Assembly (NCBI GenBank): GCA_017550055.1
Contig: JAFYMM010000042.1
Location: 1 to 8,002 of the forward strand
Direction of reading: 5' to 3'
Origin: Paludibacteraceae bacterium
GTDB lineage: Bacteria > Bacteroidota > Bacteroidia > Bacteroidales > Paludibacteraceae
Length of the DNA: 8,002 nucleotides
Shown: piece after piece, positions 1 through 6,473 of the stretch
Position numbering within the stretch: the stretch's first letter is position 1
Layout of the letters: each line of letters starts with the position of its first letter
Notes under the pieces: generated by a model
What the model was told of the DNA's origin: nothing
Database searches by the model: none
What the model saw: only the letters and a program-made list of their open reading frames with translations
Made by a program: the position numbers and the translations under genes

Positions 1-993
1 GAAGTCTTCATATTTGATTACTTCTGCACGGATAAAGCCTTTTTCGAAGTCCGTATGGATTACGCCTGCACATTGTGGTGCTTTCCAGCCGTCTTGGAAT
101 GTCCAAGCGCGAACCTCTTGTACACCAGCAGTGAAGTATGTTTTGAGTTTGAGAAGTGCGTATGCCGATTTGATGAGACGAGCAACGCCTGATTCTTCAA
201 GTCCGATTTCTGCAAGGAACATTTGGCGTTCTTCGTATGTTTCGAATTCTGCAATTTCGCTTTCGATTTTAGCTGCAATGACGAGTACTTCTGCATTTTC
301 TTTTTGTGCTATTTCGCGTACACGTTCCACATATTCATTGCCTGTTGCTGCGCTTGCTTCATCTACGTTACATACATAAAGCACTGGTTTTGCAGTAAGA
401 AGGAAGAGTTCGCGAGCTATTTTTTCGTCGTCTTTATTGTCGAATGTCACGGTGCGAGCCGAAAGACCTTGTTCGAGGGCAGCTTTGTATTTTACGAGTA
501 CTTCGTAAATTTGTTTTGCCTGTTTGTCGCCACCAGTTTGTGCTTGTTTTTGCACTTTTTGTATACGAGCATCAACGGTTTCGAGGTCTTTAAGTTGTAG
601 TTCTGCATCGATGATTTCTTTGTCGCGGATAGGGTCAACTGAGCCATCAACGTGTACAACATTAGGGTCGTCAAAGCAACGGAGTACGTGAAGAATAGCG
701 TCAGTTTCGCGGATATTTGCGAGGAATTTATTGCCAAGGCCTTCGCCTTTAGACGCACCTTTCACAAGACCTGCGATGTCAACGATTTCTACTGTAGTAG
801 GTACTATGCGTTGTGGATTAACGAGTTCAGCGAGTTTATTTAGGCGTTCGTCTGGTACAGTGATTACGCCTACGTTAGGTTCGATTGTACAGAATGGGAA
901 GTTTGCCGATTGGGCTTTTGCGTTAGAAAGACAGTTGAAAAGGGTTGATTTTCCGATATTTGGCAACCCTACGATACCACATTGTAATGCCAT
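1..993 (-). CDS. ychF: Ribosome-associated P-loop ATPase/GTPase YchF (OLA1 family), C-terminus cut by window edge
   Basis: Reading from the ATG at 993, an uninterrupted frame of 331 codons runs to the left edge. The protein opens MALQCGIVGLPN. The P-loop GLPNIGKST is at residues 9-17, the G3 segment DIAGLVKGASKGEGLGNKFL at 72-91, and the G4 position reads NVDE (209-212). That NxxE form, in place of NKxD, is the YchF/OLA1 hallmark and explains the family's preference for ATP over GTP. A charged helical segment around residues 130-175 fits the family's coiled-coil arm. A TGS domain starts near residue 285 (TYFTAGVQEVRAWTF). The family is about 365 residues long, so roughly 35 C-terminal residues lie outside. 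Members bind ribosomes and have been tied to translation and stress responses; a role here is inferred. It is the last visible gene of the hpt-adk-obgE run, 152 bp after obgE, and no Shine-Dalgarno site is visible. Confidence 0.96.
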   Translation of the reverse strand, partial: MALQCGIVGLPNIGKSTLFNCLSNAKAQSANFPFCTIEPNVGVITVPDERLNKLAELVNPQRIVPTTVEIVDIAGLVKGASKGEGLGNKFLANIRETDAILHVLRCFDDPNVVHVDGSVDPIRDKEIIDAELQLKDLETVDARIQKVQKQAQTGGDKQAKQIYEVLVKYKAALEQGLSARTVTFDNKDDEKIARELFLLTAKPVLYVCNVDEASAATGNEYVERVREIAQKENAEVLVIAAKIESEIAEFETYEERQMFLAEIGLEESGVARLIKSAYALLKLKTYFTAGVQEVRAWTFQDGWKAPQCAGVIHTDFEKGFIRAEVIKYEDF

Positions 994-1145
994 TTATTAG
1001 TATTTTATTAGCGAGTCGCGAGTAGCATGATTCTTTTGCTCTCGGTTTCGGCTTCGTTAGTATTTTTTATGAAAAATAATTATTTAGAAAAGCTTGTGCA
1101 ATTCGTTCTTTTTTTAGTTTTATAATTAGGATTGACAAGTAGAAT
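994..1145. other. Intergenic region between obgE and ychF with short repeats
   Basis: These 152 bp separate obgE from ychF. The ten bases TTAGTATTTT occur at 997-1006 and again at 1057-1066, exactly 60 bp apart. They flank a stretch that is GC-richer than its surroundings, with CGAGT repeated inside it. A 12-bp AT palindrome lies at 1074-1085. No -7 promoter box was found on the minus strand, and no stem followed by a clean T-tract, so ychF may be reached by read-through from obgE. That is inferred from the absence of signals. Confidence 0.5.
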
Positions 1146-2327
1146 TTACACATATTCGATATCATCCACCATATGTCCACCTGCGTTGTCGTCATCATCA
1201 TCCCAATCTTCGTCCCATTCAATATCCTCATCATCAAAGTCTTCCAATTCCTCATCCCAATCATCTTCTTGGTCGTTAGCAGTTGGACGTTGAATCTCAA
1301 GATTGCGATGAGTGAATGTTTGCACTCGATTTTCTTCTTTATTGATTTCAGTCCAAAGCAAATCTTTCAACTCAGTGATATTGAATCCCGCAACAGCCGA
1401 TATAAATATATGAGGTATATCAGTTGGCAGTTCTGCCTCCATAGCTTGCATCAATTCCTCGTCAAGCATATCGCTCTTAGTGATTGCAAGAATACGTTGT
1501 TTATCAATCAATTCAGGGTTATATTCCTCCAATTCGTGCAACAAAATATTATATTCTTTCATAATATCGTCGCTATCGGCAGGAATCATAAACAACAATA
1601 TCGCATTGCGCTCAATGTGGCGGAGGAATCGTAGTCCAAGCCCCTTACCCTGACTTGCGCCCTCAATGATACCAGGTATATCTGCCATACAGAACGACTT
1701 ACCACCACGATACGAAACGATACCAAGGTTAGGCACAAGCGTCGTAAACGGATAATTCGCAATTTCAGGTTTAGCCGCTGACACAACGCTCAAAAGAGTC
1801 GATTTACCAGCATTAGGGAATCCTACCAAACCAACATCACCCAACACCTTAAGTTCAAGAATAACACTACGTTCAACGCGAGGCTCTCCCGGTTGAGCAT
1901 AGCGAGGAGTTTGATTTGTTGCAGTGCGGAAATGCCAGTTTCCAAGACCTCCACGGCCACCCTTTAGCAAAATAACCTCTTGTTTATCCTCTGTGATGTC
2001 GCAAAGATATTCGCCTGTATCAGCATCATAAGCCACTGTACCACAAGGTACATCGATATACTTATCTTCGCCATCAGCTCCAAAACTGCGACTGCCACTA
2101 CCATGACCACCATCGCCCGCAAATATATGGCGTGCATATTTCAAGTGGAGCAAAGTCCAGTAGTCCTTATTGCCACGTAGGATGATATGACCACCACGGC
2201 CGCCATCTCCACCATCAGGGCCACCTTTTGGTATATACTTCTCACGGTGGAAGTGTGTTGACCCACCACCACCTTTACCCGAACGGCAAAATATTTTTAC
2301 GTAGTCGACAAAATTGGAGTTTGACAT
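1146..2327 (-). CDS. obgE: Obg family GTPase ObgE/CgtA, large ribosomal subunit assembly
   Basis: This 393-residue protein has all parts of Obg. The glycine-rich Obg fold is at about residues 5-162 (runs such as SGKGGGGS, GGDGGRGG and GGRGGLGN). The G domain carries P-loop GFPNAGKST 169-177, G2 FTT 194-196, G3 DIPG 216-219, G4 TKSD 283-286 and G5 SAV 310-312. The tail is strongly acidic (about 354-380, almost all D, E and W) and ends DDIEYV. Obg proteins bind the 50S subunit, act late in its assembly and bind ppGpp. The tail is the variable part of the family, and an acidic one is common. The ATG at 2327 gives a normal Obg N-terminus and lies 56 bp after adk, which suggests one transcript. 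There is no Shine-Dalgarno site. A small hairpin (2363-2376, ACATC/GATGT) lies in that gap. Confidence 0.97.
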   Translation of the reverse strand: MSNSNFVDYVKIFCRSGKGGGGSTHFHREKYIPKGGPDGGDGGRGGHIILRGNKDYWTLLHLKYARHIFAGDGGHGSGSRSFGADGEDKYIDVPCGTVAYDADTGEYLCDITEDKQEVILLKGGRGGLGNWHFRTATNQTPRYAQPGEPRVERSVILELKVLGDVGLVGFPNAGKSTLLSVVSAAKPEIANYPFTTLVPNLGIVSYRGGKSFCMADIPGIIEGASQGKGLGLRFLRHIERNAILLFMIPADSDDIMKEYNILLHELEEYNPELIDKQRILAITKSDMLDEELMQAMEAELPTDIPHIFISAVAGFNITELKDLLWTEINKEENRVQTFTHRNLEIQRPTANDQEDDWDEELEDFDDEDIEWDEDWDDDDDNAGGHMVDDIEYV

Positions 2328-2383
2328 AATTTCAGTAGTAAGTAATTAGTAACGAGCAACAAACATCTATTGATGTCCGATTA

Positions 2384-2962
2384 TTATAAACTATCAATAA
2401 TTTCTTTAACTTGAGCAAAGCAAGCCTCAACCGACGAGTTGTTGCAAGCTGCTTTATATCGACCACTATTTTTATAGTGTTCAATAACAGGCAAAGTTTG
2501 CGAATTATAAACATCAAGACGTTTTTGGATAGTTTCAAGATTATCATCCGCACGACCCGAAGTCTTACCGCGATTGAGCAAACGTTCAATCAACAATTCG
2601 TGTTCCACTTGCATATGGAGCATACAACTCACCTCTGTTTCAAGCTCATGGAGCATATCATCAAGTGCCACAGCCTGTGCTGCAGTGCGAGGAAAACCAT
2701 CAAAAATAAAGCCCTTAGTATCGCCTGCATCAAGATGTTTTTGCACTTGGTCATGAAGCATAGCAATAATCATCTCATCTGGCACAAGCTTACCATCATT
2801 GATAAGCACCTCTGCCTTTTTGCCATTTTCAGTACCATTTTTAATTTCCTCACGGAGCATATCTCCCGTAGAAATATGGGTAAGACCATAATTCTCAACA
2901 ATAATAGCACTTTGCGTACCCTTACCCGAGCCCGGAGCTCCTGATATAACAATATTCAACAT
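2384..2962 (-). CDS. adk: Adenylate kinase, short-LID form
   Basis: This 192-residue enzyme interconverts ATP + AMP and 2 ADP in the cytoplasm. The P-loop GAPGSGKGT is at residues 8-16, the AMP-binding segment STGDMLR at 31-37, and GFPRT at 89-93. The LID is reduced to RGKTSGRADDN (131-141), carrying the conserved arginines. The long form has a LID insertion of about 27 residues, often with four zinc-binding Cys/His; that is absent, as is usual for Bacteroidota adenylate kinases. The product looks complete, ending EIIDSL. It lies 100 bp after hpt, across a tandem repeat, and 56 bp before obgE in the same direction. No promoter box of its own was seen, so co-transcription from the hpt promoter is likely. 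Confidence 0.97.
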   Translation of the reverse strand: MLNIVISGAPGSGKGTQSAIIVENYGLTHISTGDMLREEIKNGTENGKKAEVLINDGKLVPDEMIIAMLHDQVQKHLDAGDTKGFIFDGFPRTAAQAVALDDMLHELETEVSCMLHMQVEHELLIERLLNRGKTSGRADDNLETIQKRLDVYNSQTLPVIEHYKNSGRYKAACNNSSVEACFAQVKEIIDSL

Positions 2963-2984
2963 AACAATATATATAGTTTATTTT

Positions 2985-3069
2985 AATTATGAACCGAAAG
3001 TCTTTGAATCTTTAGACAAAAAAATTATGAACCGAAGGTCTTTGAGCCTTTAGGCGAAAAAATTATGAA
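2985..3069. repeat. 38-bp imperfect tandem repeat, two full copies and a 9-bp third start
   Basis: Copy 1 is 2985-3022 and copy 2 is 3023-3060. They differ at five of 38 positions (unit positions 15, 24, 25, 32 and 34), all transitions. A third copy begins at 3061 and matches only for AATTATGAA; the hpt stop codon (3063-3065) lies inside it. Each copy therefore carries the complement of the last hpt codons. Copy 2 contains the inverted repeat GCCT-TT-AGGC (3046-3055). In copy 1 one of those pairs is T-A instead of C-G, so pairing is kept there. The repeat fills most of the hpt-adk gap. It is not a normal terminator for hpt, because the T-run precedes the stem on that strand. Its function is unknown. 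Confidence 0.85.
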
Positions 3070-3602
3070 TTAATTAAGGTATAAATATCCCTCAAATTTC
3101 GGCCATATCCATCATAATCAAGGCCATATCCCACAATAAAATCATTAGGAATATTCATCGCAGCATAATCAATATTAAGGTCATATTTCAAAGCCTCAGG
3201 CTTAAAGAACAACGTAGCAATACGTATGTCGTCAGCTCCAAGAGACTTCAATTTCTCAACCATACCATACATCGTACGGCCCGAGTCAACAATATCTTCA
3301 ATAATCACAATCGTGCGACCTTTCACCTCCTCATTCAAGCCAATCAACTCAGTCACTCTGCCAGTACTCGCAGTACCGCTATACGACGCAACTTTAACAA
3401 ACGAAAGCTGAGCAGGAATTTCCACTCGTTTCAGCAAATCCGACGCAAACATAAACGCGCCATTAAGCACAATGAGGAACAAAGGATTTTTTCCTTCCAA
3501 GTCTGCATTCATCTTTTCAGCCACATTGTCAACTGCTTTCAACAATTCAGCCTCAGATATCGAAACTCTAAAAGTTTTATCTTTAAATGTTACAGTTTTC
3601 AT
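3063..3602 (-). CDS. hpt: Hypoxanthine (guanine) phosphoribosyltransferase, purine salvage
   Basis: This 179-residue type I phosphoribosyltransferase converts hypoxanthine, and usually guanine, plus PRPP into IMP or GMP. The PRPP-binding motif VIIEDIVDSGRTM is at residues 99-111, with the acidic pair E102-D103. The flexible catalytic loop contains the SY dipeptide (SYSGTASTG, 73-81). The purine-binding lysine is in FKPEAL (K134), and the C-terminal GYGLDYDGYGRNL (158-170) supplies the aspartate of the base and pyrophosphate site. The start at 3602 gives a normal N-terminus and lies about 33 bases from the predicted transcription start. It appears to lead the operon continuing into adk and obgE. 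In other bacteria Hpt enzymes are inhibited by ppGpp; nothing in the sequence settles that here. Guanine versus xanthine preference cannot be read from it. Confidence 0.95.
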   Translation of the reverse strand: MKTVTFKDKTFRVSISEAELLKAVDNVAEKMNADLEGKNPLFLIVLNGAFMFASDLLKRVEIPAQLSFVKVASYSGTASTGRVTELIGLNEEVKGRTIVIIEDIVDSGRTMYGMVEKLKSLGADDIRIATLFFKPEALKYDLNIDYAAMNIPNDFIVGYGLDYDGYGRNLRDIYTLINS

Positions 3603-3641
3603 AGTATTTCTACAATATTATCCAATAAACAATATCTTTTG

Positions 3642-3649
3642 CAAAGATA
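3642..3649 (-). promoter_or_regulatory. -7 promoter box of hpt operon
   Basis: The complement reads TATCTTTG, an exact match to the Bacteroidota -7 consensus TAnnTTTG. Transcription would start near 3635, leaving a leader of about 33 nt before hpt. A good -33 TTTG about 20 bp further upstream (near 3670) is not present, which is common because that box is less conserved. The motif forms one arm of the 7-bp inverted repeat TATCTTT / AAAGATA (3633-3649, three-base centre). Confidence 0.6.
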
Positions 3650-3723
3650 CTACTTTTTTTTGAGATGTAAGGTATCTTTTTCGTAAATCTTTTCATAACC
3701 CTAATTTCTCCTTATCTACAACA

Positions 3724-3789
3724 TAGGATAAATATACTATAAATATAGGATAAATATACCATAAATATACTATAAACATACTATAACAA
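3724..3789. repeat. Array of six 11-bp direct repeats, consensus TACTATAAATA
   Basis: Six consecutive 11-bp units run without any insertion or deletion: TAGGATAAATA, TACTATAAATA, TAGGATAAATA, TACCATAAATA, TACTATAAACA, TACTATAACAA. The first four share the ATAAATA end, and the last two drift. The array lies between the hpt and topA promoters, about 75 bp from the hpt -7 box and about 118 bp from the topA -33 box. The period is close to one helical turn, so every unit faces nearly the same side of the DNA. A protein-binding or DNA-bending role is inference. Confidence 0.85.
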
Positions 3790-3907
3790 TACCTGCACAA
3801 TAATTTCAATCTAAATTCGTTTAAAAACACATATTTCTTTTTTCTTGTATCATATCTATCTGTCTTTAAGACTGTTTCTCGAAAAATAAAAATAAATTCT
3901 TGAAAAT

Positions 3908-3939
3908 TTTGTCAGAATGCAATTCTTTTTGTTACTTTG
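3908..3939 (+). promoter_or_regulatory. Promoter of topA (-33 TTTG, -7 TTACTTTG)
   Basis: TTTG at 3908-3911 is followed after 20 bp by TTACTTTG at 3932-3939, which matches TAnnTTTG in all but one position. Box identity and spacing both fit the Bacteroidota primary sigma factor promoter. Transcription would start near 3946, giving a leader of about 160 nt. A second near match at 4030-4037 (TCTCTTTG) has no correctly spaced -33 box and is less likely. Confidence 0.6.
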
Positions 3940-4068
3940 CAAAAAATTTTGAAACCTATATTATATAATGTGAATTTTGAATTTCGACCATTGTTATTTG
4001 CGAAAAAAGAAGTATCCTCAAAAATATTATCTCTTTGAAAAATAATAATTTATACATCTTCTTATTCG

Positions 4069-4092
4069 CATTTCAACTTTCACATTTCAACT
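4069..4092 (+). repeat. Two copies of CATTTCAACT just before the topA start
   Basis: The ten bases CATTTCAACT occur at 4069-4078 and again at 4083-4092, a period of 14 bp, ending 12 bases before the topA ATG. They sit in a C/T/A-rich stretch without G-rich ribosome-binding sequence. This may be chance in low-complexity sequence, or part of a translation-initiation region. Confidence 0.5.
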
Positions 4093-4104
4093 CATATTTT
4101 CTTT

Positions 4105-6444
4105 ATGCAAAAAAATTTGGTAATTGTTGAGTCTCCTGCAAAAGCAAAGACTATCGAGAAATTTTTGGGAAAAGACTATCGCGTTATGTCAAGTTTCGGA
4201 CACATCCGCGATCTAAAGGAAAAAGATTTTGGTATCGACGTAACAAAAAATTACGAACCAGACTACGTAATACCTACAGATAAAAAGAAACTCGTTGCCG
4301 ACCTACGTAAATCTGCCGAAGAAGCCGACATCGTTTGGTTGGCATCCGATGAAGACCGCGAAGGAGAAGCTATTGCTTGGCATCTCTACGAGGTTCTCGG
4401 GCTAAAAGACAAACAAACTCATCGTATTGTTTTTCACGAAATTACCCAAAATGCCATTCTCAATGCTATTGAAAACCCTCGCGATATAGACCTAAATGTA
4501 GTCGATGCACAACAAGCACGCCGCGTTCTCGACCGCATCGTTGGTTTCGAACTCTCTCCAGTTCTTTGGCGCAAAATCAAACCATCTCTCTCTGCTGGTC
4601 GTGTTCAGTCCGTTACAGTTCGTTTGGTGGTTGAGCGTGAGCGCGAAATCCAACAATTCAAGGCCGAAGCATCATTCCGCGTAGTTGCAACATTCAAGGT
4701 TAAAACCGAAAACGGACAAGATGCCGAATTCAAAGCCGAGTTGCGCAATCGTTTCGCTACCGAAGCCGAAGCAAAGAAATTCTTAGAAACCGCTGCATCA
4801 GCAAATTACAGTGTCGAAAGCATCGAAACTCGTCCAACTCATCGCACACCTGCAGCTCCATTCACAACATCAACGCTCCAACAAGAAGCTTCTCGCAAAT
4901 ACGGATTTCCTGTAGCCACTACTATGCGAGTTGCTCAGTCTCTATACGAAAGCGGAAAGATTACATACATGCGTACCGACTCTGTCAATCTTTCTGATTT
5001 AGCATTGAATACCGCGAAAGCCGAAATCTTAGAAATGGTGGGCGAAAAATATTACAAACGTCGCAAATACAACACCAAGTCTAAGGGCGCACAAGAGGCT
5101 CACGAAGCCATACGTCCAACCTATATCAACGTTCGCGAAATCGAAGGCACAGCGCAAGAGCGCAAACTCTACGACCTCATCTGGAAACGCACTATTGCCA
5201 GCCAAATGGCTGATGCCGAGTTCGAAAAAACAACTGCGGTCATCAATATCGACAATTCTGACGAGAAATTCGTAGCTGTTGGCGAAGTCCTCAAATTCGA
5301 TGGTTTCTTGAATGTTTATATGGAATCTACCGACGATGAAACATCGCAAGAAACCGAAGGCATGCTTCCAAAATTGGCTGAAGGCAACATTCTTAATCTC
5401 GCAATGATGCAAGCTCAAGAACGCTTCACTCAACGCCCAGCTCGCTACACCGAAGCTTCTCTCGTGCGCAAACTCGAAGAGTTAGGCATTGGACGCCCAT
5501 CAACCTATGCGCCAACTATTTCTACTATCTTGGCTCGTGATTATGTCGAGAAAAAAGAAATCCAAAACGAAGCACGTCCATATCGCGTTCTAACACTTAA
5601 AGCAGGAAAAATCAAGGAAGAAGATAAAGTCGAAAAAGCATCTATCGAGAAAGGTAAACTCTCTCCAACCGATATCGGTATCGTAGTCAACGACTATCTT
5701 CTAGCCAACTTCCCTAATATTATGGACTACAACTTTACCGCACGCGTAGAGTTAGATTTCGACAAAATAGCAGAGGGACAACTCGAGTGGACCAAAAATA
5801 TAGATAGTTTCTATACTCAATTCCATCCAAATGTAGAAGAGGCAATGCACTCTACAGGCAAGAAAGCTGGCGAACGCGAGTTAGGTCTCGACCCAGTTTC
5901 TGGTCGCCCTGTGTTTGTTAAGATTGGACGTTTTGGCCCTGTTGCTCAAATTGGTACAGCTTCTGATGAAGAAAAACCAAAATTTGCATCTCTCCGCACA
6001 GGACAATCTATGGAGTCTTTGACTCTCGAAGAAGCTCTCGACCTCTTCAAGCTTCCTATCGATTTCGGAGAATACGAGGGCGAAGCATTGAGTGTCGGAG
6101 TAGGTAAGTTCGGACCATACATTCGTCACGGAAAAGCTTATGTATCAGTGCCAAAAGACGAAGATCCATTGACTGTTACTCGTGAGCGAGCAATTGAGCT
6201 TATTGCCGAGAAACGTCAAGCCGACAAAAATCGTGAAATCAAAAAATTCGAAGCTGAAGACATCCTTGTCTTGAACGGACGTTTCGGTGCATATATCACT
6301 CATGCTGGCGAAAACTATAAATTACCAAAAGGCACAGTAGCCGAAGAGCTAACATTAGAGCAATGCCAAGCAATTATAGCCGACGAAGCCAACAAATCAA
6401 AAGGCGGCACCAAAAAGAAAACCACCCGTGCTAAGAAAAAATAA
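4105..6444 (+). CDS. topA: DNA topoisomerase I (type IA)
   Basis: This 779-residue enzyme relaxes negative supercoils by cutting one DNA strand through a 5'-phosphotyrosine link. The TOPRIM domain begins LVIVESPAKAKTIEKFLG with catalytic Glu9 and carries SDEDREGE (81-88), supplying the Asp82-x-Asp84-x-Glu86 metal site. Further landmarks are SLSAGRVQSV (161-170), the active-site tyrosine Y288 in ITYMRTDS, AHEAIRPT (332-339) and GIGRPSTYAP (461-470). The C-terminus has no CxxC zinc fingers. Instead it has three short repeats with an (R/K)FG core, near residues 600-617, 657-677 and 721-743, like the topoisomerase C-terminal repeats of many non-enterobacterial TopA proteins. A lysine-rich tail (TKKKTTRAKKK) follows. 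The gene is divergent from hpt and convergent with recX. Its last codons double as the T-tract of the recX terminator. Confidence 0.98.
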   Translation: MQKNLVIVESPAKAKTIEKFLGKDYRVMSSFGHIRDLKEKDFGIDVTKNYEPDYVIPTDKKKLVADLRKSAEEADIVWLASDEDREGEAIAWHLYEVLGLKDKQTHRIVFHEITQNAILNAIENPRDIDLNVVDAQQARRVLDRIVGFELSPVLWRKIKPSLSAGRVQSVTVRLVVEREREIQQFKAEASFRVVATFKVKTENGQDAEFKAELRNRFATEAEAKKFLETAASANYSVESIETRPTHRTPAAPFTTSTLQQEASRKYGFPVATTMRVAQSLYESGKITYMRTDSVNLSDLALNTAKAEILEMVGEKYYKRRKYNTKSKGAQEAHEAIRPTYINVREIEGTAQERKLYDLIWKRTIASQMADAEFEKTTAVINIDNSDEKFVAVGEVLKFDGFLNVYMESTDDETSQETEGMLPKLAEGNILNLAMMQAQERFTQRPARYTEASLVRKLEELGIGRPSTYAPTISTILARDYVEKKEIQNEARPYRVLTLKAGKIKEEDKVEKASIEKGKLSPTDIGIVVNDYLLANFPNIMDYNFTARVELDFDKIAEGQLEWTKNIDSFYTQFHPNVEEAMHSTGKKAGERELGLDPVSGRPVFVKIGRFGPVAQIGTASDEEKPKFASLRTGQSMESLTLEEALDLFKLPIDFGEYEGEALSVGVGKFGPYIRHGKAYVSVPKDEDPLTVTRERAIELIAEKRQADKNREIKKFEAEDILVLNGRFGAYITHAGENYKLPKGTVAEELTLEQCQAIIADEANKSKGGTKKKTTRAKKK

Positions 6445-6468
6445 AGGGATTTTTTGCAAAATCCCCTT
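6433..6468 (-). terminator. Intrinsic terminator of recX, overlapping the topA 3' end
   Basis: An 8-bp perfect stem (GGGATTTT 6446-6453 and AAAATCCC 6458-6465) encloses a 4-base loop. Read on the minus strand it is followed by TTTATTTTTTCTT (6445-6433). It begins a few bases after the recX stop codon. The T-tract is the complement of the AAG/AAA lysine codons and stop codon that end topA. On the plus strand the same stem is followed by TTATGAATT, so it is a poor terminator for topA. Confidence 0.72.
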
Positions 6469-6473
6469 ATGAA

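Larger units (their letters stand above)
3603..4104. other. Divergent hpt/topA regulatory region with no gene
   Basis: This 502-bp, very AT-rich stretch separates divergently transcribed hpt and topA. It contains the hpt -7 box (3642-3649) inside an inverted repeat (3633-3649), the six-copy 11-bp array (3724-3789), the topA -33/-7 pair (3908-3939), and an untranslated topA leader. In the leader an ATG at 3968 is followed at once by a stop. I saw no protein-like frame and no recognisable structured RNA. Confidence 0.75.

Noticed and set aside
60..843. Several overlapping open frames on both strands at the left end, some over 80 codons.
   Set aside because: They are shadows of ychF, whose minus-strand frame is continuous from 993 to the edge and matches the family throughout. 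The others have low-complexity, family-less translations.
1026..1032. Possible stem GAGAGC / GCTACTC on the minus strand after obgE as an obgE terminator.
   Set aside because: It needs a bulge and an 11-base loop, and it is followed by CGCGACTCG, not a T-tract.
1067..1634. Open frames overlapping the obgE 3' half on both strands.
   Set aside because: obgE is complete in its frame with all G motifs. The alternatives arise from the repetitive aspartate/glutamate codons of its tail and have no family features.
2985..3060. The 38-bp repeats as a CRISPR array or as an hpt terminator.
   Set aside because: There are only two full copies with no spacers, so it is not CRISPR. On the hpt strand the T-run comes before the stem, so it is not an intrinsic terminator.
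5029..5433. 134-codon open frame antisense to topA.
   Set aside because: It lies wholly within well-conserved topA coding sequence, has no promoter box or start context, and its translation resembles no family.
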